This document shows positions 27,501 through 41,300 of a stretch of DNA of 64,000 nucleotides, in pieces (position 1 is the first letter of the stretch; each line of letters begins with the position of its first letter). A program made the position numbers and the translations under genes. The DNA comes from Anodontia alba. Its lineage: Eukaryota > Mollusca > Bivalvia > Lucinida > Lucinidae. The stretch lies in NCBI GenBank assembly GCA_964016985.1, contig OZ024830.1, positions 77,558,763-77,622,762 of the forward strand, written 5' to 3'. The notes beneath the pieces are model-generated. The model made no database searches and had not been told where the DNA came from. It worked only from the letters and a program-made list of their open reading frames with translations.

Positions 27501-30500
27501 TCTAGAGGGTCACCATTAAATGACCTTTTGGATTGACCAATCAGCAAATTGCTTGCAAAATTAAGAAAGTAAAATTGTGTGAATGTATTGGGTTCACATT
27601 TTGCTATATTTAACCATAGGCAGGTTCTAACTGATCCAGAAACTCAAAGTGGCCATGCCCATGACAACAGAAATTAAGGTGACGATGCCAACAAAAAAGT
27701 GTTGTTGTTTTTTTTTTCAATGTCTAAGGGCTTTCTTCCATTCAGAAAAAAATGAGTACATCGATACATTCTTGTTTCTTCATCAAACTGTCAAAAATGT
27801 TTAAAATCTTCATTTCAACTAATTTCTAATACGCTTTAGATCATAATTTCCAACATCACCGTTTTGTAAACCAAACCGAAAGTGGTGCATAAAACAAGCT
27901 CTGATTAACTGTCTTAATATAGTCTTAAAATAGACTTTTAAATTTTCCTGAGGTTATTCAATGGTCTTCCCCTGATTCTGTTGATAAGATCTGTTTTCAG
28001 ATTGACATTGGCTTGAAATGACTTAACATTTACCACTCTCTGGGCTTATTGAGCAGAGAACAAATTGACGATATTTTTTCTTATTTTTCTCAGAAAAATA
28101 GGCTTTGACATTTCATACAAATTGTCTCCTCAGGAGACAATTTGCGTGAAATGACAAAACCTATTTTTCATGAAAAATAAGGCAAAAAAATTTTAATTAT
28201 TAGATTTTCAGGCCATTTTTGGCAAAAACTGATGAGGGAGGCTGGAATTTTTTTTTTTTTTTTTTTTACTCATGAAACAGGCGAGGGAACTTTTTTTTAT
28301 TACATGAACCCTTAAAACGACTCGTTTCATGAAATGCGTTTTATAATAATATTAACATAAAAATACTTAATTTTTGGACACCTAGACATAGCTCCAGATA
28401 AGGAGAAGTACTGAGGATAACTTTTTTATATGTCCCTATTATCATTAAATATAAAGGATACTATAAAAAGTCAGTTTGTGCAGCTCCAGTTTAATATATC
28501 TACCAAAGGTTTATATAGCTTCAGAGAGGAATGTGTTGACAGAAATACTGTCGAATGTGTCCACTTTGGAGCGTCCGATCGATGCACTTACATCGTGGTT
28601 TGATAATTCATCCGGGAAGGACCAGAAGTCGATACTTCTGATCCCGATTTTATGCCGTTATACAACTCGGCAATTGTGCAGTCTTTTTCGTAACCGCCTA
28701 TAATGTTCCAGGACAGATGCACCGTAGCCCCGGATGAAATCTGGATGGATATCTGCTTTGAGAACGGAGGAAACACAAGTTTTGTTTGCACAACTTGCAC
28801 TTCGGCAGACATTTTGATCAATGATGGTGCTAAAATGCTTACTTGCAAGGTTCAATCCAATGAAAAAGTCAATAATTCATGCTTCGGTATGCTTCGGTTG
28901 CATCTAAAACTAGGATTTTAAAACCGCGACGCACTGGCATGCTGTATCTGGATGCGGATGTGTTTTTTTTTATTGGACGCTTATGCGCAGACTTTTTGGT
29001 ACATGCGGCGGGGCCTGAGAATCTAATGATTATTTTTTTGGGCCTAAGAAAAACATTTCAAAATGTCTGCTGAATTTTTTACCCAGCATGTGATCTGCAT
29101 TTTGAAAGTGAATTAAAGCTGGTGTCTGAAGTTTTGCCTGTTTTTGAATAATTGAAGGTTCCTACAAGGAGTTTAAGGCTGGCATACATGGAATATTTCC
29201 TGTTGTGTATGATACAAAACACATCTGTGCAAGAATGTTTAAGGTAAGTATGGGATTTTAACTCTGGTCCTGCTGAACCCGGATATGCCTTGCCTTTTGC
29301 AAACAGTGTAGGTCAGTTGGAAGCCAACTGATCTGGATATGCACTGTTTGTCATTTAGTACGTGAATTTGTATCAACAACCTGGATCAAGTAATCTGATG
29401 GCTGAAAATTAGAAGTGGGCATGGCATTCAGCATGTCAAGGGTTAATAGAGCTGGGCGATATCATTGATGCATTAATATATTGTATTGTTTTTTTCTGAT
29501 GATACTGTGTCATGACTGACATTCAGTATCAGTACTTCATTATATTTGCATATTGTTTCTTTCGGTATACACAAATGCAACAACTCTTTAATTACTCTTA
29601 CATGTATGTGACTTAAAGTTGTTTTGTAGATCACCGATGCGTTGATGTATCGTCATATTTTTTCAAATGATACTGTATCATGATACTATAACATGATACT
29701 GACATTCTTAATCGATACTTCATGATACTTGCCTGTTGTACTTTTGATATATAAAAATGTAACAATTCTAAATTATTATGTGGCTTTGTCTTGTACATTT
29801 CGAGGGTTGAGCGCAAGACTAGCGTAAGTCAGATGGTTGTTTTTCCCCAAACCTAATCTCCTCATCATGAAGGCGTTATGAAGATTACAACATTTCTTTC
29901 TGTAAACAATGAAAATTTAGGTGCCATTGCTCGTATGAGCAATGGCACCTAAATTTGCATTGTTTACAAAGGGGTCCAAGTTGCCCCTAAACAAGGGTTT
30001 CAAAAATATGTTTGAGTTACAATAGTCTTGCGCTCAACCCTCGATTTTCTGCAGCTAACTTGTAGAGTTCTCTGCTTCAAAAGATTAACATCTTTGTATG
30101 GCATAAATGTATAAGATATTACACAAAAACAGTAGAACAATTATTATGGTAATCATAGGTCAAGATAAGAGTGGTATTAGATAAATATTTTTCTTATTTC
30201 TCACAAAAATATGTTGTGACTACTCGTTAGAAGTGCCTTGGCACTTCTAATGAATACCCACAACGTATGTTTTCATAGAAAAATAAGAAAACTATTAATA
30301 CTTTTGGATTTAAAAATCATCTTATCAAGAGCCACGATAATGTTTCTTCTATGATGATGAATACTTGTGTTGGAGTTTTACAGCCAAAACTTTCTTGGAA
30401 ATTGATCATGAAATCATTTCTACAGTCATTCTACCTATCCACTGATTCAAGAAGGGCAGTTATCAATTACTGGCGAACGAATGTGCACAAGTACTGGTCA

Positions 30501-33347
30501 ATAGCTTATAGGACTAAGACTGCCAAGGAAGAAGTGTGAGTAGGTTAAAGGCTCCATACTCAAAAAATAGACATTTTAATATCCAAGAAATGTTTAATAA
30601 ATTGATATATGGTATTAATACTACAATAAAATGTAGCACCTGACAGCTTGTAAAATTTCAGTTAGTCTCTCGTTCTTGAAAATGAAATGATATTTTATTG
30701 TATCTCTGAATTAATGTTGCCAACATTAATTCAGAGATACAGTTAAAAATCCTTTTATTTTTGATCCAGTTTAAAAACAAGACTAATTGAAATTTTACAG
30801 GATATGGAGCCTTCAACTGACCAGTGCGAGGTGACCTAAACAGTGTTGACTGGGCAGTAAAACTCAATGCAAAGTCAAACATATGCGGAGACTGTTGGAT
30901 AGTTGTTTTCTCAAAACTGTTTAAAAGACTAATGGAAAAAACTTGCAACATTTCATTGAAGTTATACAAGCCTTCAGTTCTGATAAAAATTTTGTCCTTT
31001 GGAGTCCAGAAAAAAAAAAAGGGTTTATTTTATGGGTAAAACATTGATAATAGTAATATGATTTTCTGCGTTGGGTATCTTGGGAAACTGCATGTGCCAA
31101 ATTTTGTATTCTTGTAGTATTTTGAAGAACATGGCTTTTCACGAGCAAGATACCTAGCTGGCTTATACAGTGATCTCGACAGGTAATATTTTCAACCCCA
31201 AAGGTTAGTGTCCAGTGATCTCCACAGGTAATATTTTCACCCCCTAGGGTTAGTATCCAGTGATCTCGACAGGTAATATTTTCACCCCATAGGGTTAGTA
31301 TCCAGTGATCTCGACAGGTAATATTTTCACTCCATACGGTTAGTATCCAGTGATCTCAACAGGTAATATTTTCACCCCCTAGGGTAGGTATCCAGTGATC
31401 TTGACAGGTAATATTTTCTCCCCCTAGGGTTAGTATCCAGTGATCTTAACAGGTAATATTTTCACCCCCTAGGGTTAGTATCCAGTGATCTCGACAGGTA
31501 ATATTTTCAACCCTAGGGTTAGTATGCAGATAGTTTCTTATTTCTCCACCAAAACATTGCTGTGGGTACTCATATGAATTGCCTCACAGAGATAATTCTA
31601 ACAAGTACCCACAACATATGTTTTTGTGGAGAAATAAGAAAAAATATCAGTACATTTTGTCTCCCAGATGAAAGCACAATATATAGAGCTACCTTATTTG
31701 GCAAATTCACCACACATATCCCTATAAGTGCACAGTCAAGCATTTTCTCAGTATTCATATTAATGCCTTAATACTTTTATCCAGTTTTATATAAAAGCTT
31801 ATGTTGTGGGTACGCATTAAAATCATTTCACTTCTTGTTGAAGTTGAAACATACACTACAACCTCTTTTTAACATGGTTCGTATTAACAAGGTTTTGGAT
31901 ATAACATGGTTCAAAGATGTGTAACAGTTTATCTTGCCCCCCTGGGCAGCTTGCCAGAAAATCTGGGAAGCTCAATTCAAAATGATATTTATTTATTTTT
32001 TTTTTTATAACAAATTTATATCACACAATTATCAGAACAGTAGTAATGTATGTTTTTCATTATTTTTCTCTTTATGGGAGGAGGTTGGGGCTAAGATACT
32101 GTAGCCTTAGCATTTTCCTCCCAAACTCAGAAGTCCTTGCAGAGACAATTCAGAAAGATATTTTATCACTTTTAATAGAAGTTCCCATTGAACACGTCAT
32201 TAGAGAATTACCAGTACTTGATACAACCTATCTGCTAACAGGAAGAGATGGGGGATAAGATACCCTGGCCTGGGCAGCTTGCCCCCCCACGGGTGAAGAT
32301 ACCCTGGCCTGGGCAGCTTGCCCTCCACCCCTGGAAACTTGGCAAACTCCGATCTGAAAAGCTATTTAATCATTTTAAACTTAAAATTCTAATACACAGA
32401 CATTAGAATGGTAGTAGTACCTGCTTTTACCTATTTTTTCACTTTACGGGAAGGGATTGGGGCCAAAAATACTATGGCCCAAGAAGTTTCCTCCCAAGCT
32501 CAGAAAATCTTGTAAACAAAATTAAATTCAGACTGTTACTTTTATCTTTTTAAAACAATTTCCCATTTAACAGGTCATTTGAATAGTTCTATTACTTTTT
32601 ATTACTTATCCTTCTTCAGATAGGCTAGGGTGGGGGTTAAGATACCCTGGCCTGCCCAAGCTTGCCTCCCTGGGGGTGAAGATACCCTGGCCTAGGCAGC
32701 TTGCCCCCCACCCCTGGAAACTTAGCAAACTCAGATCTGAAAAGCTATTTAATCATATTAAAAACTTAAAATTCTAATGCACAGACATTAGAATGGTAGT
32801 AGTATCTGCTTTTACCTAATTTTTCACTTTACAGGAAGGGATTGAGGCCAAATTACTGTGTCCCAAGAAGTTTGCTCCCAAAGTCAGAAAATCTTGTTAA
32901 CAAAATTAAAGTTCAGAATGTTATTTTTATCCTTTTAAAACAATTTCTCTTTTAACAGGTCATTTGAATATTTCTGTTACTTTTTATTATCTGTCTTTCT
33001 TCAGATAGGCTGGGGTGGGGGGTAAGATACCCTGGCCTGGGCAGCTTGCCTCCCGGGGGTGAAGATACCCTGGCCTGGGCAGCTTGCCTCCCCACCCCTG
33101 GAAACTTGGCAAACTCCGATCTGAAAAAGGGCAGGCTCGCCAGAGTCGTTGAGGCTCACACGACGCGACGGAAATATATAGTTTGAAATAGTAATAATAA
33201 AAATAATAATAGTGCAATAGTAAGTATACATGTATATGATTTATGATTTTAATTATCGAGTAAAATTCATCGGAGTAAAATTCATCGGACGGACGGACAT
33301 ATATATATAAATATATATATATATACATGTATGGGTATATGTATGTT

Positions 33348-33379
<32 letters not shown>

Positions 33380-33847
33380 ATTATGTGTATGTATATATAT
33401 ATATATATGAAGCACATGTGTACCTAAAAAAATTAACTTACCGATCTTTTATTAACACTTCTGATTGCTTTCAAAATTTACAGTATTTGTCATGTAGAAT
33501 ATGGATAGGTGACGACGTCTCTTTGAACAAGTATATCCACACGTGTTTTAAAAATGTGAACAAGAAAAGAATTCTGATAAATCCAGCAAAAAAGAATAAA
33601 AAAGCCTCTGTACCCACAGAACTTTGCCTCTAGTTGACAAAGAGTTGCACGAGATGATAGTACATGTATCGATAAACTTAGTAAAGCGTAACAGTGATAG
33701 GTTTAGAAAGGTGACTACGGTGGATTGAAATGGCCTATAATGTTTTACTTTTATAAAGCCCGACCAGTCGAGCCGAACTTCCTGTGCTGTAATTTGCCAT
33801 CCTATGCGTTGAGTAAAAAAGAATAATAAAAGATTATTTAAAAGATT

Positions 33848-33884
<37 letters not shown>

Positions 33885-35276
33885 ATGTGTATATGTAGGT
33901 GTATATGTATGTATGTATGTATGTGGATGTATGCATGTATATATGAAAATATATATATATATCTATCAGGGCTCTGGAAATTTTGAAATCTGAATCGGTC
34001 CAGCCGATGACGATGACGTCATCAATGAACCCATTTCCAAAAAAAAATATGATATGTGTATATCACCTGTCACGAAAACTAATGACAATTGGCAGTCCTA
34101 TAACTCCTTTTAAATAATACACCTCAGCTCCGTTATATGACGGAAGTCCGGGTACAACGAGCATGATCAAAGCTGGCGTCATCAATAAATACAGTCAGGT
34201 ATGTAAAAAGAAAGAAAAAAAAAAAAAAAAGAAAAAACGTTTTGTTGTTATTTCCACCTCCGCAGGGTTTTCCTAAACTATTTATAAACAACTGATTCCC
34301 GTCTTGTATAAGCGCGAAGACGGCGGGAAACAGGAGAGACGGAACGAAACGACTTTCATGGACCTAATTAGGTCTAATAAAAAAGGCCTGCGCCACGGGC
34401 GGTTTTGCAGTTTTCAGTGTTTCAAGATTTAATCAGACTGCTTAAATTGTAAGCACTGACCAATCTTGCCTAGCGCAAGTGGTGCATTACTTATTTTTAC
34501 TGTGAAATCTACCTTGAATTATACTCGCGTGTTACGGCAATCAACAAAAAAAAAAAAAAAAGAAGCAATCAATTATAGCCAGATCAGACGCCGTTGTATG
34601 TGACATCTGATCAGGACGTACACGGTTTGGGAATTCATTTATCGAATCTGGGACCGACAAACCGTGTTGATCAAAACAAAAAAGAAGAGGAAGAAAACGG
34701 ATGCGTTCAAGCGGTGCATTCTTTTATCACTCTCAGTAAAGCGACCTTTGATCTTTTGGACACGCCGACTGCACCTGGATGTTTTGCAGTCTCAGTGTAT
34801 TCACACGTGTCACACAAACGGATTAATTATCAGACTACCGTTACTGATGATTCGTGTTAATCGCTTGTTTACCGCACAAAGGTCAGTGAAGTGTTGATTT
34901 TTTGACAATGTTTGGATAATGACGTAATTAATTTGTGCTGCGGGTAGGTTGCCGTTATTCAGCTGTCTCTCCAATATACATGTCAAATGACCGTTTAGAG
35001 CCTTTTAACTACCATAATATCGCATTTAAAAGGTGCGCGGACGTTGTCAGTGTGGAAAGACTTGACCGTTTGTGATTTTTTAGACATCATTGATTTGTGA
35101 AAATTGGTTGGTTTGGGAAATGTTGGACCGATTTATTAGCGTTTTGGGGTGTTTGAAATCGGTCCAGAATTCTTAATTTCGGTCCAGACCGGCTATTTTT
35201 CCGGTTTTCCCGAGCCCTGATATCTATATATATATATATGTGTGTATATATGTGTATGTATGTGTATATGTATATA

Positions 35277-35342
<66 letters not shown>

Positions 35343-38300
35343 CTCTCTCATCTCTGTTTTGTGCGACGGATCGTCTGCTGTGCTGAGTCAGGGGTCAGAG
35401 ACCCTTCAGCTGTCAAGGGCTTTCAAGGGATGTAGCCGTCCAATTTATAATTTTCTTTCGTCAAGTAGGGTGTATAGAGATGATTTTACCTTTTTTTTTT
35501 TTTCTTTTCGTAAGTGTTTTGTCGCCTGAGAATTTTGGAGCGGACTTCCGTTTTTCAGCGTAGGGACGTTTGTGTCGCACGGAAATGGGGATGAGTCAGC
35601 GTTTTAGGATAATCGAGAATTATGTAAAGCCCCGAACCGTAATATACCGTTAAATAATAGAGAGAGACCACCAAAGCGGTTGAGAAAAAAAGGACACATG
35701 ATAATGATTAGCATTAATATATAGTATGTTCGTTGACAATGAAACTAAACTGCAGTAATATAATATTTCCTTTCAGTCATGGTAAACAAGATGGTATGTG
35801 GTTTAAGAACATTGTTTTTAAGAATACCATGCATTATAGGTTTAAGTCTATTATATCACATATTGTAATAATGTGTGTGTATGTGTGTTTTTTTTTTTTT
35901 TTTTTTTTTTTTTTTTCGTGTTTGTTTTTTTTGTTTTTTTTTGTCTTAATCCTTTTTTTTTTTTTTTTTTTTTTTTTCTCATCTTTAGTCCGTAAAATAT
36001 TTAGTAGGATGGGTATTTCATAGTACTAAGTAAACCATATATATGTATAATCACCAATGCTTTGTAAATGTATTTGTTTGATTTGAAAATAAAATTATAA
36101 AAAAAACTCCGATCTGAAAAGCTATTTAATCATTTTAAACTTATAATTCTAATGCACTGACATTAGAATGGTAGTAGTACCTGCTTTTATCTGTTTTTTC
36201 ACTTTACGGGAAGGGATTGAGGCCAAAATACTGTGGCTCAAGAAGTTTCCACCCAAGCTCAGAAAATCTTGTAAACAAAATTAAAGTTTAGAATGTTATT
36301 TTTACCTTTTTAAAACAATTTCCCATTTAACAGGTCATTTGAATATTTCTATTACTTTTTATTAGCTATCTTTTTTCAGATAGGCTGGGGTGGAGGGTAA
36401 GATACCCTGGCCTGGGCAGCTTGCCCCCCAGGGTGAAGATACCCTGGCCTGGGCAGCTTGCCCCCCACCCCTGGAAACTTGGCAAACTCCAATCTGAAAA
36501 GCTATTTAATTATTTACAACTTAAAATTCTAATGCACAGACATTAGAATGGTAGTAGTACCTGCTTTTACCTATTTTTTCCATTTACGGGAAGGGATTGA
36601 GGCCAAATACTTTGTCCCAAGAAGTTTCCACCCAAGCTCAGAAAATCTTGTAAACAAAATTAAAGTTCAGAATGTTATTTTTATTCTTTTAAAACAATTT
36701 CCCATTTAACAGGTCATTTAGATATTTCTGTTACTTTTTATCACATATCTTTTTTCAGATAGACTGTTGGGGGAGGGGGGGTGGTGGGGGGGTGGGTGGG
36801 TAAGATACCCTTGGCCTGGACAGCTTGCCCTCTTGGGGGTGAAGATACCCTGGCCTGGGCAGCTTGCCCCCCACCCCTGGAAACTTGGCAAACTCCAATC
36901 TGAAAAGCTATTTAATCATTTACAACTTAAAATTCTAATGCACAGACATTAGAATGGTAGTAGTACCTGCTTTTACCTATTTTTTCACTTTATAGGAAGG
37001 GATTGAGGCCAAATTATTGTGTCCCAAGAAGTTTCCTCCAAAGCTCTGAAAATCTTGTAAACAAAATTAAATTTCAGAATGTTACTTTTATCTTTTTAAA
37101 ACAATTTCCCATTTATCATGTCATTTGAATATTTCTATTACTTTTTATTATCTATTTTTCTTCAGATTGGCCACGGTATCTTACCCCTCACCCCTTCCTA
37201 CTTAGAGAAGAATGGTTTATGATCCATTTTATGAATATTCAAATGACTGTTCAATAGGAAAGTCTATTCAATGATAAACTATCTTTTCGAATGGAGTCTG
37301 TCAGGTTTTCTGGCATGGGTGCAAGCTTCTATGGCTCTCAATTTCCTCCTATCCAGTAAAAGATGGATATGAACATAAAAAAAAGATCAGTTTTGCCAGG
37401 TTTTTGTTATAAGGATTTTTATTTAAAAGAAGAAAAAACTTACTGAATTAAGTTGTGTAAGATTTTCTTGAGGTGGGGGGCAAGCTGCCCAAGCCAGGGT
37501 ATCTTCACCCTAGGGGCAAACTGCCCAGGCCATAGTATCTTACCCCCCACCCCTTCCTGTTTAGAGAAGAATGGTTTATGGTCCATTTTATGATTATTCA
37601 TCTGACTGTTCTGAATAGGAAAGTATTCAGTGACAAACTATCTTTTGGAATGGAGTCTGCCAGGTTTTCTGGCATAGTTGCTAGCTTCTATGGCCACTAT
37701 ATTCTGGTCCTCAATTTCCTCCTATCGAGTAAAAGATGCATATGCACATAAAAAAAAACATGTTTTTCCATGTTTCTATCATAAATTTTTTTTATTCAGA
37801 AGGAATAAAACCTTTCTGAATAAAGTTCTGTCTGGTTTTCTAGGGGTGGGGGCAAGCTGCCCAGGCCATTGTATCTTACACCCCGCCTCACCTCTAGTCA
37901 TAGAAAAATAGTTAATGGTCAATATTAATAATATTCAAATGACTGTTTAGTAGGAAAGTCCATTAAGTGATAAATTGTCTTTTTGAATGGAGTCTGCGAA
38001 GTTTTCTGGCATAGGTGCAAACTTCTAAGGCCACTATATTCTGGTCCTCAATTTCCTCCTGTCAGGAAAAAGATGCATATGCACATACATGTAAAGATCA
38101 GTTTTCCTGTGTTTCTACTATAAGAATTTTTATTTTAAAAAAATAAAATCTTTCTGCATTAAGTTCTGTTAGGTTTTCTGGGGGTGGGGGGCAAGCTGCC
38201 CAGGCCAGGGTATCTTCACCCCCATGGGGCAAGCTGCCCAGAGGCAGCTTCACCCATGGGGGAGAGCTGCCCAGGGTGGGGGGCAAGATACTCCAGGGTA

Positions 38301-41300
38301 TCTTCACCCCCAGGGGGCAAGCTGCCCAGAGGCAGCTTCACCCCCGGGGGTCAAGCTGCCCAGGGTGCAAGATAAACCGGTACACCGGCTATACCCTGCC
38401 TTTGCAAACAGTGTAGATCCAGATCAGTTGGCTTCTGACTGAATCTGCACTGTTTGTCATTAAATATTTCAGTTTGTATGAACAACTTGGATCAAGTAAT
38501 CTGATTGGCTGAAATTTAGAAATGGGTGTGGCATCTTAATTTATTAGCTCACTTGAGCACGAAGCGCTCATGGTGAGCTATTGTGGTCAGTCAATGTCCG
38601 TCGTTCGTCATCCGTCATGCGGTATCAACAATTGCTTCAAAAGCCTACTCCTCCTACACCCCTGGGCCAATTGACACGATACTTGGTAGGAAGCACTGGG
38701 GTGACCTGTAGATTAAAAATAGCTAAAATCGTGCCGATCAGAAATCCAAGATGGCCGCCATCTTGAAAATCTATTTTTTGCTTCTCCTGAACCGAAAGGC
38801 CAGTTGACTCCAAACTTGCTAGGAAGCATTGGGGTGACTTGTAGATCAAAAATAGCTAAAATTGTGCCGATCAGAAATCCAAGATGGCCGCCATCTTGAA
38901 AATCTATTTTTCGCTTCTTCTCCTGAACCCAAAGGCCAATTGACTCCAAACCTGCTAGGAAGCATCGGGGTGACTTGAAGATCAAAAATAGCTAAAATCG
39001 TGCCGATCGGAAATCCAAGATGGCCGCCATGGCGGCCATCTTGAATTTTTTGCGTCTTCTCCTGAACCGAAAGGCCATTTGACTCCAAACTTGCTAGGAA
39101 GCATCGGGGTGACTTGTAGATCAAAAATAGCTAAAATCATGCCGATCGGAAATCCAAGATGGCCACCATCTTGAAAATCTATTTTTCGCTTCTTCCCCTG
39201 AACCCAAAAGCCAATTGACTCCAAACATGGTAGGAATCATTGGGGTGATTTATAGATCAGAAATAGCTTAAATCATTCCGATCGGAAATCCAAGATGGCT
39301 GCCATGGCAGCCATCTTGAAAATCTATTTTTTGCTTCTTCTCCTGAACCGAAAGGCCAGTTGACTCCAAACTTGCTAGGAAGCATAGGTGTGACATGTAG
39401 ATCAAAAATAGCTAAAATCATGCCGATCGTATATCCAAGATAGCCATGGCGGCCATCTTGAAAATCTATTTTTCGCTTCTTCTAACCCCAAATGCCAATT
39501 GACTCAAAACTTGGTAGGAAGATCGGGGTGACTTGTAGATCAAAAGTAGCTAAAATCGTTCCAATCGGAAATCCAAGATTGCCGCCATGGTCGCCATCTT
39601 GAAAATCTATTTTACTCTTCTTCTCCTGAGCCAAAAGGCCAATTGACTCCAAACTTGGTAGGAAGCATCAGGGTGACTTGTAGATCAAAAGTAGCTAAAA
39701 TCATGCTGATCAGAAATCCAAGTTGGCCGCCATGGTGGCCATCTTGAAAATCTTTTTTTCGCTTCTTCTCCTAAGCCAAAAAGCCAATTGACTTGAAACT
39801 TGGTAGGAAGCATCGGGGTGACTTATAGATTATAATTGGCAAAAATCGTTCCGAGGGGAAATCCAAGATGGACGCCATGGCAGCCATCTTGAAAATCTGT
39901 TTTTCAATTCTTCTCCTGAACCAAAAGGCTTATTGACTTTAAACTAGGTAGGAAGCATCAGGGTGACCTGTAGATCAAAAATAGCGAAAATCATCCCTAT
40001 CAGAAATCCAAGATGGCTGCCATGACAGCCATCTTGAAAATCTATTTTTTGTCCCCCGCCTTTTCGAAGAAAAGTGGAGGGACACTGTTTTTGGTTTTCC
40101 GTGGTGCGTGGCACGTGGTGCGTGGTTCCGAGGTTTTAGTAGGTACTTTGTCCCCTTAACACCTCCCACAGTTTTTGTCCGATCCTTTTGAAACTTTACA
40201 GGTGTTTTAACGATGGTCTGAAGATTTGCATGTGGTTTTTTCAGAATCCTGAAATAATTTTTTATCACTTTTTCCATATTTTTGACTTGGACATTTTTTT
40301 AGTTCTAATATTACAAAGTCTATAGGGAGTAGGTACCTTGTCCCCTTAACTCCTCCCACAGTTTTTGGCTGATCCTTTTGAAACTTTACATGGGCTTTTA
40401 GGATGGCCTGAAGATATGCATGTGGTATTTTCAGAATCCTGAAATAATTTTTTATTACTTTTTCCGCATTTTTAACTTAGACATTTTTTGAGTTCTAATA
40501 CAACAGAAGTGTATAGGGAGCAGGTACCTTGTCCCCTTAACTCCTCCCACTGTTTTTGACCGATCCTTTTGAAACTTTACAGGTGTTTTTAGGATGGTCT
40601 GAAGATGTGCATGTGGTTTTTTCAGAATCCTGAAATTAATTTTATTACTTTTTAGACATTTTGAACATAGACATTTTTTGAGTTCTAATATTACAGAAGC
40701 GTATAGGGAGTAGGTACCTTGTCCCCTTAACTCCTTCCACAGTTTTTGACTTTTGAAACTTTACATGGGCTTTCAGGATGGCCTGAAGTTATGCATGTGG
40801 TTTTTTCAGAATCCTGAAATAATTTGTTATCACTTTTTCCGCATTTTTAACTTAGACATTTTTTTAGTTCTAATATACAGAAGTATATAGGGAGCAGGTA
40901 CCTTGTCCCCTTAACTCCTCCCACAGTTTTTGTCCGATCCTTTTGAAACTTTACAGGTGCTTTAAGGATGGTCTGAAGATATGCATGTGTTTTTTTCAGA
41001 ATCCTGAAATTATCTTTTATCACTTTTTACACGTTTTGAACTTAGACATTTTTTGAGTTCTAATATTACAGAAGTTTATAGGGAGTAGGTACCTTTTCCC
41101 CTTAACTCCTGCCACAGTTTTTGACTGATCCTTTTGAAACGTTACTTGGGCTTTTAGGATGGCCTGAAAATATGCAGGTGGATTTTTCAGAATCCTGAAA
41201 TATTTTTTTATTACTTTTTCCGCATTTTTAACTTAGACATTTTTTGAGTTCTAATATTACAGAAGTGTATAGGGTGGAGGTACCTTGTCCCCTTAACTCC

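Noticed and set aside
33331..33633. 100-codon frame starting in a TA array
   Set aside because: Starts in microsatellite DNA; the rest shows no recognised motif and sits in the A-tailed insertion without support.
35733..36023. 96-codon Phe-rich frame
   Set aside because: Most of it is translated T-tract (35888-35975).
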